Source: Bacteroidota bacterium (GTDB lineage Bacteria > Bacteroidota > Bacteroidia > UBA4408). Taken from it: 64,000 nucleotides of DNA. The stretch spans positions 124,001 through 188,000 of the forward strand of contig JADKCP010000002.1 in assembly GCA_016718805.1 (NCBI GenBank). The letters are read 5' to 3'. The notes under the pieces are model-generated. The model saw nothing but the letters and a program-made list of their open reading frames with translations. It was not told the origin of the DNA and searched no databases. Both the position numbers and the translations under genes were made by a program. Within the stretch, counting starts at the first letter, position 1. Each line of letters starts with the position of its first letter. Positions 47,801-55,525 of the stretch are shown piece after piece.

Positions 47801-48723
47801 TCATTTGTTGAAGAAGTTATATTGTAATCTTTTGACCAAATAACATTTGCCGCCGTATCTGTTTTTATAATTCCTACTGAGTAATTAGTGCTTGTACCAG
47901 TTATTTTATCACCAAAATATCCAATCAATAAAGAGTCATTCGAATAAACTATATCAATTCCATATATACGTGCATTTGCAGTAATTGAATAAAGTAAATA
48001 TTTAGAAAACTGAATATTACCAAGATTATTAAATTTAGTGAACGTTGGTCGCATGCCTTGTGATGCACTACCTTGAAAATAACTTCTTCCTGTTGCATAA
48101 TAAAAGTTTCCATATCCTTTTGTTGTGGAATAAATTTCATCAATATAACTTATAGGAGAATAAAAATTATATCGTGGAGTAGTCGCAATAATATTTCCAT
48201 TTGTGGAATTTATTCTTAACAAAATAGGATCCGTTAAAGTAGGTCCTACTAATGTGGATATATTGCAAAAAAGAAGGTATTCACTACTTACCTTTGATTC
48301 AATTCTCTGACAAAAAATATTTCTTGTATCATTTAAGACTTTTAACCATTGCAAATTGCCATTCAAATCCAATTTAAAATAAAAACCTGTCTTCTTTGCA
48401 GATGAATTAGTAGCAATACCGCAGCCAATAATGTTACCATCTGCAGTATAGGATAAATAGTATACATTCGAGCCTGCTGATGGCATAAAGGTAGTTGACC
48501 AAATAATTGAACCTTGAGGGCTTATTTTTATTATTAAAGCACTATCTTCCTTATACCCTCCTACCAAATAATTTCCATCATTCGTAGGAATAATTACTTG
48601 TCCTCCTTCATTTAATTGAGGGTTTCCAATTTGCTTGTAAAAAGTTTGAGACCTAGCATTGAAGCTATTTGCTATACTAAATATTGCAATTAAAATCTTT
48701 AGATATTGAATTTTTATTTTCAT
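44854..48723 (-). CDS. Large T9SS type B secreted adhesin-like protein with PKD/Ig-like repeats
   Basis: The 1289-residue product has a signal peptide (ILIAIFSIANSFNARSQ). Residues 25-420 repeat a WSKDYN/W-x-K-x-Y-G-type pattern seen in Bacteroidota 'T9SS C-terminal target' proteins with beta-propeller-like N-terminal domains. Residues 450-1190 hold several Ig/PKD-like units with TICKGxSxxLxAxGGTxYxW and a PKD motif WNFGHTASGASNTSNLSNPS. The last 85 residues are a type B sorting domain (DGLNDVF, DRWGVLIFQ, GVYVYVV). A 230-residue unit is repeated nearly exactly. It probably acts on the surface in adhesion. Confidence 0.87.
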   Translation of the reverse strand: MKIKIQYLKILIAIFSIANSFNARSQTFYKQIGNPQLNEGGQVIIPTNDGNYLVGGYKEDSALIIKISPQGSIIWSTTFMPSAGSNVYYLSYTADGNIIGCGIATNSSAKKTGFYFKLDLNGNLQWLKVLNDTRNIFCQRIESKVSSEYLLFCNISTLVGPTLTDPILLRINSTNGNIIATTPRYNFYSPISYIDEIYSTTKGYGNFYYATGRSYFQGSASQGMRPTFTKFNNLGNIQFSKYLLYSITANARIYGIDIVYSNDSLLIGYFGDKITGTSTNYSVGIIKTDTAANVIWSKDYNITSSTNEYSYKVLVTNYGYAIVGYMPGAVNKNFYIIAVNKVGNLLWAKSYGTSAVEDILYTNTPIACSEGSTIYFTGRTTTSNGKMDLVIVKVDSLGNTNCNTGVTLSINVTTNPTNSNSCTLSTAIDNLVFTSVNNSNQNTVIDPCSTTLLNLGNDTTVCDSIILNATLPGTNQYFWSNGSTQSTIKIFSPGTYWVNVFSNCCMYTDTIHILNSLSLPVATISGNTSICKGDSTNLLVSGGSSYLWNNGATDSLLTVKPIVTTMYTVVAKNGSCSSVPDTVIVTVLQPPLFNLIGDSISCNSSSVQLIAICPTAQTTHWSPGILSTNDTITVSSNIPGYFSAYVFDGTCNSQPDSIWVDTLSSPTLSASFIPLSCINDTVQFSSVTNSTSLVWNFGHTASGASNTSNLSNPSHIYTSAGNFTINLVAQNYCGSTSFNSPITIQSGPPVSLTNDTTICKGNSISLIASGGTNYQWSGAVNSTASSVLVSPLVNSTYLVKTSNGSCFGPLDSVTVSVAVQPLISLVGDSISCNSGPVQLIANCPSAQAIHWSSGISSTNDTIAVSTGFPAFISAYAFDGICNSKLDSIWVDTLSSPTLNASFITLSCMNDTVHFSSITNATSLTWNFGHTASGASNTSNLSNPSHIYTSAGNFTINLVAQNYCGSTSYASPITVQVGPQVQVPNDTTICKGQSVNLIAAGGTNYVWDGAISSNASSVLVAPLVTSTYIVKASNGTCFGIPDTIVVNPIDKPIVLVSGIDTVCNSELITLTATGASTYFWNGASGTSVDTIQVAPNVNSIYSVVGAIGACLSDTSFFKVTVSNISHADYSYSLDTCSGEILFLNKSSLANSYKWIFGDSYESSLMHPVHTYSESGTFQTMLITNPGKSCSDTLVDEIKYEQNPEGYLFIPNAFTPDGDGLNDVFTVNSFHNCNLLKLEIYDRWGVLIFQTQGYQVSWNGRSNGFQVPVGVYVYVVNFNDTEKIGSITLFR
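45822..46641. repeat. Near-identical internal repeat in the adhesin gene (period 690 bp)
   Basis: 45822-45951 and 46512-46641 are identical at 128 of 130 positions and 690 bp (230 codons) apart. They encode the PKD segment with TSAGNFTINLVAQNYCGSTS. The flanking parts of the 230-residue units are also similar but more diverged. Confidence 0.85.
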
Positions 48724-48741
48724 TAAGATCTAATTACAAAT

Positions 48742-49392
48742 CTAATTTTGCTTAATTATTTTTGCAGGAATACCCACTGCAGTTACATTGGGAGGAATTT
48801 CTTTAGTAACCACTGCTCCCGCACCTATGATCGAATAATCGCCAACTTTCATCTTCTCAAGTATGGTAGAATTTGTTCCTAGTAAAACACCCTCTCCTAA
48901 TACCACATCACCTGAAATATTTATACCTGGATTAATTGTTGAATAATCTCCAATAATGCTATAATGCCCAACTGTACAAGCCAAATTAATAATAATGTGA
49001 TTGCCTACCTTTATATTTGTAGTGAGAATATTTCCGGCTGTGATAACCGTACCTTCACCAACAATTGAAGTTTCAGATATAATTACTGAAGGATGAATGC
49101 CGCTTGCGAATTTGGCACCATTCGTTTTTAAATAGTGAACCACTTTAGCTTTTATTTTAGGATTACCAATAACACAAACAAAATATATTTCGCTAATATC
49201 ATTTTTCGTAATCCATTCTTTTGTACCTAAAACCGGTACTCCATTCCTTACTTTACCAATTACTTCAAGATTATCATCTAAAAAACCAATAATGTCCCAT
49301 TGGGGGGTATGGCTAACCTTATTGATATCTCTGAATAGTTGCACAATTTCATCTCCAAAATTGCTAGCTCCAAACAAAATTAATTTCTTCAT
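48742..49392 (-). CDS. NeuD/PglD-like sugar O/N-acetyltransferase
   Basis: The 216-residue product has an N-terminal Rossmann-like part (KKLILFGASNFGDEI, DIIGFLDDN) and a C-terminal left-handed beta helix of hexapeptides (IGDYSTINPGINISGD, VLGEGVLLGTNSTILEK, VGDYSIIGAGAVVTKEI). This arrangement matches the NeuD/PglD acyltransferases, which acetylate sialic acid or bacillosamine-type sugars. The active-site His is likely in the TVGHYSIIG turn. It is 33 nt from the glycosyltransferase gene upstream, so they may be cotranscribed. Confidence 0.87.
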   Translation of the reverse strand: MKKLILFGASNFGDEIVQLFRDINKVSHTPQWDIIGFLDDNLEVIGKVRNGVPVLGTKEWITKNDISEIYFVCVIGNPKIKAKVVHYLKTNGAKFASGIHPSVIISETSIVGEGTVITAGNILTTNIKVGNHIIINLACTVGHYSIIGDYSTINPGINISGDVVLGEGVLLGTNSTILEKMKVGDYSIIGAGAVVTKEIPPNVTAVGIPAKIIKQN

Positions 49393-49425
49393 TATAATTA
49401 TCTAACTCATTCAAAATTAATAAAA

Positions 49426-50676
49426 TTACCTCATCCCGAGCAGTTGAAAATAGAATGCTGCTAATCTTTGGGTGTTGATTTTTAGCGATAATAAGTTTCT
49501 TTTCTCCAATAAATCCTTCTGTAATTTTTTATAGTCAAGTGAATTTAATTTTTTTGGTAAACTTTCTAAATCGAATCTAGATATCTCAACTCCAGCACAA
49601 TGTCTATTTAAGATCCATGCTTGATAAATCAAATTATCAGAAATTATTGTTGGAATTCCAGCCTCAATAAAATTAAACAACTTTAATGTTGTGCAATACT
49701 TGTATTTATCAACAGATTGAGCATGTTCGGCATCGTTCACAAAACCTAAATGTATCCCAAAATCATACTTCCCTAATTCCTTAGCCAAATCTTGCTGAGC
49801 TACCGGTTGATGAAAATGAAACAGGGAATTGTTTTTTGCGATTGCTTCATATTCCTCATATTCAATAGCCTGATTTCCCGGACTAGGATAAATGTGAAAA
49901 TGCAAACCTTGTTTGGTAAGTGTTTCAATCAATCCATGAAATTGTATGTTGCCATATTGCTTTGGGTTTCGGTGCGAGCCTGCGATTCCTCCTGCATAAA
50001 CCAACTGAATTTCATTGGGATTAAACTTCTTTGTGTGCTCCTGAAAAAAATCATCATCACAATACAAAGGAAAAAACAGTGTTTTGGGTTTATTTTTAAT
50101 ACCGTATTTTCGAAAAGCTACATTGGCCTCTAAACAATGTGCCACTACTCCATCGGCCTTTTCCAAACATTCGCGCTCGTGGGGCAGTTCCTTTTTAAGC
50201 CAATTCAAATCCGGATTTAATCCATAATACGTAGCATACACATCTTGCATATCATGTATATAAGGCACATTCACACTTTTGCGCGCTTCATTGCAATAAT
50301 AGCTTTTAGGAGCAAAACCGTGCACTAAATCAATTTGCTTCAATCCTTTGAGTATGCGTTTTAAATGCCAATTATTCCTAAAAAGTATTGTTTCATCAAA
50401 ACTGGGATCAGTATATTTCTCAACAAAACCGCGCTCATGGCAAAGCAATACAAAATAAAATTTACCCTCGCGTTTCAACCATTTTGCCATACGAGGAATG
50501 CGTGGAGGCAAAAATTCACCAACAAACACAACATGTTTCGTAATATCTGGTTGGCAAGTTTTATTATTTCGAACCGGAGTAATTTGATAGAGTAGATAAT
50601 CAAAAAGCGATGTACTTTTGTCCCAAAGCAGCCAACGTATTTTGTAACTAAGAATTTTTAGTTTTGCGAGATTCAC
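49426..50676 (-). CDS. Glycosyltransferase, GT-B/GT4-like
   Basis: The 416-residue product has FVGEFLPPRIPRMAKWL near its N-terminus, LVHGFAPKSYYC, and a C-terminal half with LVYAGGIAGSHRN, KLFNFIEAGIPTII and the nucleotide-site LFNFIEAG motif. These features are typical of GT4-like glycosyltransferases. The sugar specificity is unknown. It runs divergently from the flippase gene, with 116 nt between them. Confidence 0.8.
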   Translation of the reverse strand: MNLAKLKILSYKIRWLLWDKSTSLFDYLLYQITPVRNNKTCQPDITKHVVFVGEFLPPRIPRMAKWLKREGKFYFVLLCHERGFVEKYTDPSFDETILFRNNWHLKRILKGLKQIDLVHGFAPKSYYCNEARKSVNVPYIHDMQDVYATYYGLNPDLNWLKKELPHERECLEKADGVVAHCLEANVAFRKYGIKNKPKTLFFPLYCDDDFFQEHTKKFNPNEIQLVYAGGIAGSHRNPKQYGNIQFHGLIETLTKQGLHFHIYPSPGNQAIEYEEYEAIAKNNSLFHFHQPVAQQDLAKELGKYDFGIHLGFVNDAEHAQSVDKYKYCTTLKLFNFIEAGIPTIISDNLIYQAWILNRHCAGVEISRFDLESLPKKLNSLDYKKLQKDLLEKRNLLSLKINTQRLAAFYFQLLGMR

Positions 50677-50792
50677 AAAAGTGGGTTTGCCAACAAATAT
50701 AAATTAAATTGTAAAGGAAGCCGAAAATCAAGTTACAAGGCATGGTCGATTTCCTTATAAAGGCTTGAAAAAACTGAATAAAGTAAAAAGCA

Positions 50793-52274
50793 TTGGGCAT
50801 AATTAAAAAGCAAGGAATACAAAACACACTAATTTCGTATAGCGGAATTATTTTGGGCTTTATCAGTTTGGTAGTACTTCAACCATTGCTGTTAAAACCT
50901 GAAGAACTTGGACTTACCCGTATATTATTTTCCTTTTCGGTGGTGGTAGCAACCATTATTCCTTTGGGCGTTAGTAATATTACCATTCGTTTTTTTTCTC
51001 TCTTTTCTGAACCTTCCAAAAAACACCATGGCTATTTTGGTTTTTTAGTGGTATTTCCACTGTTGGGTTTTATACTTGTAAGCCTCTTACTTTATTTGTT
51101 TCAACCCTTTTTTATTGCTCAATACAGTAAACAATCAAAGCTATTTGCAGATTACTTTGCCTATGTTTTTCCACTTTCTTTTTGCATAGCATTAGTATCT
51201 GTTTTTACGAGCTATTGTGCTGCCCTATTTAAAACTACTTTCCCCGTATTTTTAAATGATATTTTGGTGCGAGTAGTTTCCTTATTACTTTTTAGCATTT
51301 ACTTTTTAAAGTGGATAAGCATTGATACCCTGGTTGTGCTTTTTGTTGCCATTTATGGTGTTCAAGTACTGTCACTTTTATTTTACATTTTTAAAATAGA
51401 TAAGCCGGGAATCAAAGTAGACTGGCCATTTTTTAAAGAAAATAAAGTAAAAACACTGGTTGAATATGGCTTGCTGTTTTCAATTGCAGCTATTGCCGGA
51501 ATAGGATTGCGTTATATTGATTCGGTAATCATTGGGATGTATCTACCTCTTGCTTCAGTTGGTGTTTATGCGATTGCTGCGCTTATTCCTACCGTTATTG
51601 AAGCTCCTTTGGCTGCCATCGAAAAAATATCCAATCCCGCTATCGCTAAAGAATGGGAAAATGGAAATATAAACGAACTTACAAAAGTTTATTACCAAAG
51701 TACAAAGTACCTCATGGTAATAGGTGGGCTTCTTTTTATTGGAATTAATATTAATATACAATCGGTTCAAAATTTATTGCCGGTAGCTTATCGTCAAATT
51801 GTAGACGTAGTTGGCATTATTAGTTTAGGAAGTTTAATTAATGTATCAACCGGAGTTAACAGCAGTATTATATACTTAAGCAAAAAGTACAAAGCCGGTT
51901 TGCTTATGCTACTTATGCTTTTTTTGGTTACAATAGTTTTGAATATAATTTTAATCCCAAAGTATGGACTGATTGGTGCAGCTGCATCCAATGCTATTGC
52001 TGCTATATTATTCAATGGAGCTAAATTCTTTTTCCTTTATAACCGTTATAAAATGCAGCCATTTAATAAGACAATTTTTTATGTTCTATTGTTGATTGTA
52101 TCCTGTTTTATACTCAACCGGCTTTTACCCTGCCTATCGAATGAAATTGCCGATATAGCATACCGTTCAGTAATCATTAGTTTGATTTATGTTTTAGTTA
52201 TTCATAAACTGGCTATAATTCCAGAAACTGAAGAGTATTTAACTAAATGGAAGCTGCGATTTTTAAAAAAGTAA
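50793..52274 (+). CDS. MOP-superfamily polysaccharide flippase (Wzx-like)
   Basis: The 493-residue product has about 14 hydrophobic helices (IILGFISLVVLQPLLL, IIPLGVSNITIRFFSLF, LLFSIAAIAGIGLRYIDS, LIGAAASNAIAAILFNG and others) and few charged loops, the normal layout of Wzx/MATE-type lipid-linked oligosaccharide flippases. The start is TTG at 50793; an in-frame stop just upstream excludes an earlier one. It would move lipid-linked sugars across the inner membrane. A promoter for the next operon follows directly (52291-52321). Confidence 0.88.
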   Translation: MGIIKKQGIQNTLISYSGIILGFISLVVLQPLLLKPEELGLTRILFSFSVVVATIIPLGVSNITIRFFSLFSEPSKKHHGYFGFLVVFPLLGFILVSLLLYLFQPFFIAQYSKQSKLFADYFAYVFPLSFCIALVSVFTSYCAALFKTTFPVFLNDILVRVVSLLLFSIYFLKWISIDTLVVLFVAIYGVQVLSLLFYIFKIDKPGIKVDWPFFKENKVKTLVEYGLLFSIAAIAGIGLRYIDSVIIGMYLPLASVGVYAIAALIPTVIEAPLAAIEKISNPAIAKEWENGNINELTKVYYQSTKYLMVIGGLLFIGININIQSVQNLLPVAYRQIVDVVGIISLGSLINVSTGVNSSIIYLSKKYKAGLLMLLMLFLVTIVLNIILIPKYGLIGAAASNAIAAILFNGAKFFFLYNRYKMQPFNKTIFYVLLLIVSCFILNRLLPCLSNEIADIAYRSVIISLIYVLVIHKLAIIPETEEYLTKWKLRFLKK

Positions 52275-52290
52275 TGCCTTAATTTCCTCC

Positions 52291-52321
52291 TTTGCTCAAT
52301 CCTCTTAAAATGCTACCTTTG
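52291..52321 (+). promoter_or_regulatory. Promoter of the coiled-coil/zapA operon
   Basis: TTTG (52291-52294), a 19-nt spacer, TACCTTTG (52314-52321). This is the full Bacteroidota consensus, 23 nt before the ATG at 52345. Confidence 0.75.
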
Positions 52322-52344
52322 CCTTTCGCTCAAAAAATAAGCGT

Positions 52345-52638
52345 ATGAATGAGTTGGAAAGAGTTGTGGCTAGTCTGCAATCTAAAATTGAAAAATTAAT
52401 ACATTTGCATAAAAAGTATGAAGAGGAAAATACTCTGCTGCTTTTTGAAAAAAATCAACTTTTAACCAATACTGAGTTACAAAACAAACATATTAAAGAA
52501 CTTGAACAACTAACAAATGAATTACAAAGTGCTGCAGGTTTATCGACAGCGCTTTCTGCCAGTAATGCAGAAAACAAAAACAGGATAAACGAATTAGTGA
52601 AGGAAATAGATGAGTGCATTGCATTGATAACGAAATAA
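52345..52638 (+). CDS. Small coiled-coil protein upstream of zapA
   Basis: The 97-residue product is almost all predicted coiled coil (SLQSKIEKLIHLHKKYEEEN, then KELEQLTNELQ and NRINELVKEIDECI). It lacks enzyme motifs and a signal. Its position directly before zapA in a shared operon suggests a ZapB-like partner in division-site assembly, although the sequence alone does not show this. The promoter at 52291-52321 starts the operon. Confidence 0.75.
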   Translation: MNELERVVASLQSKIEKLIHLHKKYEEENTLLLFEKNQLLTNTELQNKHIKELEQLTNELQSAAGLSTALSASNAENKNRINELVKEIDECIALITK

Positions 52639-52687
52639 CTGATTAACAAGAAGTAAAGAGTCAACAACTCTTGAAAATTTTTAGCAA

Positions 52688-52987
52688 ATGCCCGAAGTTT
52701 CAATTAAGATAAAAATTGCAGGCCGTGAGTACCCTCTAACCGTTAAACACGACGAGGAAGAAAAAATACTTAAGGCCGCAGCATTGATTAACGAACAAGT
52801 AAGTGAATACGAAAAGAATTATTCCGTAAACAACAAGCAAGATTTGCTGGCAATGAGCGCACTTCACATGGCTACTCAACTTGTAAAATTACAGCAAACA
52901 GCAGTTAAAACGGAACAAACCGCAAACTTGACCAATCAATTAATTGAACTCGAACGCTACGTTTCTGATTATCTGAATAAAGCATAA
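52688..52987 (+). CDS. zapA: Cell division protein ZapA
   Basis: The 99-residue product has an N-terminal beta part (EVSIKIKIAGREYPLTVKHDEEE), the typical AALINEQVSEYEK helix and a C-terminal coiled coil with LAMSALHMATQLVKLQ. Length and motifs match ZapA, which cross-links FtsZ filaments at the Z ring. It is 49 nt downstream of the small coiled-coil gene, and rny follows after a structured gap. Confidence 0.88.
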   Translation: MPEVSIKIKIAGREYPLTVKHDEEEKILKAAALINEQVSEYEKNYSVNNKQDLLAMSALHMATQLVKLQQTAVKTEQTANLTNQLIELERYVSDYLNKA

Positions 52988-53120
52988 CACTACAGTATCA
53001 ACCCCAAATTATTATTTGGGAGCTTGTTACCTAAGCGGCGAATCAGCCAATCGTTTCATTCTCCTTCACACAAAGTTTAATAAGCCTGTTAACTACAGGT
53101 AAAATTTAATTAACCATTAA
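52988..53120 (+). ncRNA. ssrS: Candidate structured RNA between zapA and rny (6S-like?)
   Basis: The 144-nt gap (52988-53131) is less AT-rich than its neighbours and holds hairpins: CCCAAAT/ATTTGGG (53003-53020), GGC/GCC around CGGCGAATCAGCC, and CCTGT/ACAGG near 53090. I recall 6S RNA lying between zapA and rny in some Bacteroidota, and next to zapA in E. coli, but I cannot confirm the family here. The ends do not pair clearly by eye, so this is tentative. Confidence 0.4.
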
Positions 53121-53131
53121 AAAAACTGAGT

Positions 53132-54673
53132 ATGAATATTATTATGATTTGTGTGGGTGTTGTAGTTGGACTTCTTATAGGAATTGCACTGGCAAACACT
53201 TTACTCAAAAAATCGCTCGAAAAAAAGAGCCAACAAGTTTTAAAGGATGCTGAAGCAGAAGGAGAAGTACTGAAAAAGGAAAAAATTTTACAAGCAAAAG
53301 AAAAATTCCTGCAACTTAAAACCGAACACGAAAAAGTAATCAACGAAAAAAACAATCATCTACAAGTAGCTGAAAATCGTATTAAGCAAAAGGAACAGTC
53401 TGCATCTCAAAAAATGGAAGAGTTGCAACGTAAACAAAATGAAGCAACTAGTTTAAAGGAAAGCCTTGCAGCACAACTCGAAATTGTTTCGAAAAAGCAA
53501 TCTGAATTAGAAAAATCGCACAAAAAGCAGGTTGAACAATTGGAAGTTATTGCCGGCTTAAGTAAAGAAGATGCCCGCAACCAATTGGTGGAGGCACTTA
53601 AAGCGGAAGCTAAAACGCAAGCAATGGCTCATATTAAAGACATTGCCGAAGAAGCCAAATTAACTGCGAGCAAAGAAGCTAAAAAAATTGTGATTCAAAC
53701 CATTCAGCGTGTTGCTACCGAGCATGCAGTTGAAAATTCAGTTTCGGTTTTTAATATCGAAAGTGATGAAATGAAAGGACGAATTATTGGCCGTGAAGGT
53801 CGTAACATACGTGCTTTAGAGGCAGCAACAGGTATTGAAATTATTGTTGACGATACCCCTGAAGCTATCATTCTTTCAGGCTTTGATCCGGTGCGTCGCG
53901 AAATTGCACGACTTAGCTTACACGCGCTTGTTACGGATGGTCGTATTCACCCTGCACGTATTGAAGAGGTTGTTGAAAAAACAAAAAAGCAAATTGAAGA
54001 AGAGATTATTGAAATTGGAAAACGTACTACCATCGATTTAGGTATTCATGGCTTAGCGCCTGAGTTGATTCGCATGGTGGGTCGTATGAAATACCGTTCG
54101 TCGTATGGACAAAACTTGTTACAACACTCGCGCGAAGTAGCCAATTTATGCGCGATTATGGCTACCGAGCTTGGCTTAAATGTGAAAATGGCGAAGCGCG
54201 CAGGTTTGTTACACGATATTGGAAAAGTGCCTGATGACCAACCCGAAGTGCCACATGCTATTTTGGGTATGAAGTTAGCGGAGAAGTTTAAAGAACATCC
54301 GGATGTATGTAATGCAATTGGAGCGCATCACGATGAGGTGGAAATGACCAGTTTAATATCGCCAATTGTACAGGTTTGCGATGCAATATCAGGTTCTCGT
54401 CCCGGCGCTCGTAGAGAAATAGCTGAAAGTTATATTAAGCGTTTAAAGGATTTAGAAGCGCTTGCATTGGGATATCCGGGAGTTTTGAAAACCTATGCTA
54501 TTCAAGCAGGACGAGAATTGCGCGTGTTGGTTGAAAGCGAAAAAATTTCGGATAAGGAAGCAGAAACATTATCGTTTGATATTTCGCAAAAAATTCAAAC
54601 CGAAATGACTTATCCTGGACAAGTAAAAATAACTGTTATACGCGAAACCCGAGCAGTTAATTATGCGAAGTAA
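53132..54673 (+). CDS. rny: Ribonuclease Y
   Basis: The 513-residue product has the RNase Y layout: an N-terminal membrane helix (IMICVGVVVGLLIGIAL), a long coiled coil (about 25-190), a KH domain (GRIIGREGRNIRALE) and an HD domain with H361-D362 in LLHDIGKVPDD, plus AIGAHHDE. It is an endonuclease that starts mRNA decay at the membrane. It follows zapA, a gene order I recall from other Bacteroidota. Confidence 0.95.
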   Translation: MNIIMICVGVVVGLLIGIALANTLLKKSLEKKSQQVLKDAEAEGEVLKKEKILQAKEKFLQLKTEHEKVINEKNNHLQVAENRIKQKEQSASQKMEELQRKQNEATSLKESLAAQLEIVSKKQSELEKSHKKQVEQLEVIAGLSKEDARNQLVEALKAEAKTQAMAHIKDIAEEAKLTASKEAKKIVIQTIQRVATEHAVENSVSVFNIESDEMKGRIIGREGRNIRALEAATGIEIIVDDTPEAIILSGFDPVRREIARLSLHALVTDGRIHPARIEEVVEKTKKQIEEEIIEIGKRTTIDLGIHGLAPELIRMVGRMKYRSSYGQNLLQHSREVANLCAIMATELGLNVKMAKRAGLLHDIGKVPDDQPEVPHAILGMKLAEKFKEHPDVCNAIGAHHDEVEMTSLISPIVQVCDAISGSRPGARREIAESYIKRLKDLEALALGYPGVLKTYAIQAGRELRVLVESEKISDKEAETLSFDISQKIQTEMTYPGQVKITVIRETRAVNYAK

Positions 54674-54690
54674 ACTTAGCTGAAGCTATT

Positions 54691-55523
54691 TTGAAAACTG
54701 AAAAATAATAATTGATTCGTCACTTCACTCGAAATTTTCGCTGAAGGAAATAATCACTTATAAAAGTTTACTGAACAATCTTGCTAAACGCGATTTTTTA
54801 GTTCGTTACAAGCAAGCTTATATTGGAATTGCATGGGCTTTATTCAAACCCTTAATTAGCATACTCATATTCGGTTATATTTCCAGCAAAATTAATCCGG
54901 GCACATCAACGGCAACTAATTTTGTTTATGTAGCAGCTGCCATGCTTTTGTGGCAATTGTTTTCGAACATTTTTAACGATGTAAGCAATTCTATTTTAGG
55001 AAATGCCAATTTATTTTCAAAAGTATATTTTCCTAAAATCATTATACCCATTAGTACCATCTTAGTTTGCCTAATCGATTTTTTTATTTCGCTTAGTATT
55101 TTGGTTGTGTTGTTTATTATTTCCGGACAAAGCATACACTGGCAATTGTTATTAGCACCGATTTTTGTAGCACTAACAATACTAAACGGATTTGGAATAG
55201 GACTTTATTTTGCAACCATCAATGTAAAATACAGAGATGTAAAATTTATTGTACCGGTAATCATACAATTTGGAATGTATTTGAGTCCGGTGATTTTTTC
55301 AACCAGCTATTATCTCGATCGGCTTCCATCCTATTTGCATTGGGTATTTTGTTTAAATCCCATGGTTGGCGCTATTGATGGTTTTAAATATTGTCTTTTC
55401 GGAGGTGAAATGATTTACAATTTACCTTACTTTATTGTGTCCATAGCTGTTTCCTTTCTTTTTTTAATTATTGGATTAAAGTACTTCTATAAGTTTGAAC
55501 GTAGTTTTGTGGATTACATTTAA
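54691..55523 (+). CDS. wzm: O-antigen/polysaccharide ABC transporter permease (Wzm-like), start region frameshifted
   Basis: Clean coding reads back from 55523 to about 54702, including ITYKSLLNNLAKRDFLVRYK and YIGIAWALFKPLISI, the normal N-terminal part of Wzm. In that frame there is no ATG, GTG or TTG before 54942, which lies far inside the protein. One extra A in the run at 54701-54705 would join it to TTG 54691 and give MKTEKIIIDSSLHSK, total about 277 residues. Six hydrophobic helices follow, with the ABC-2 signature region NVKYRDVKFIVPVIIQ. It exports a lipid-linked polysaccharide with the Wzt protein encoded 2 nt downstream. Confidence 0.82.
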
Positions 55524-55525
55524 AG

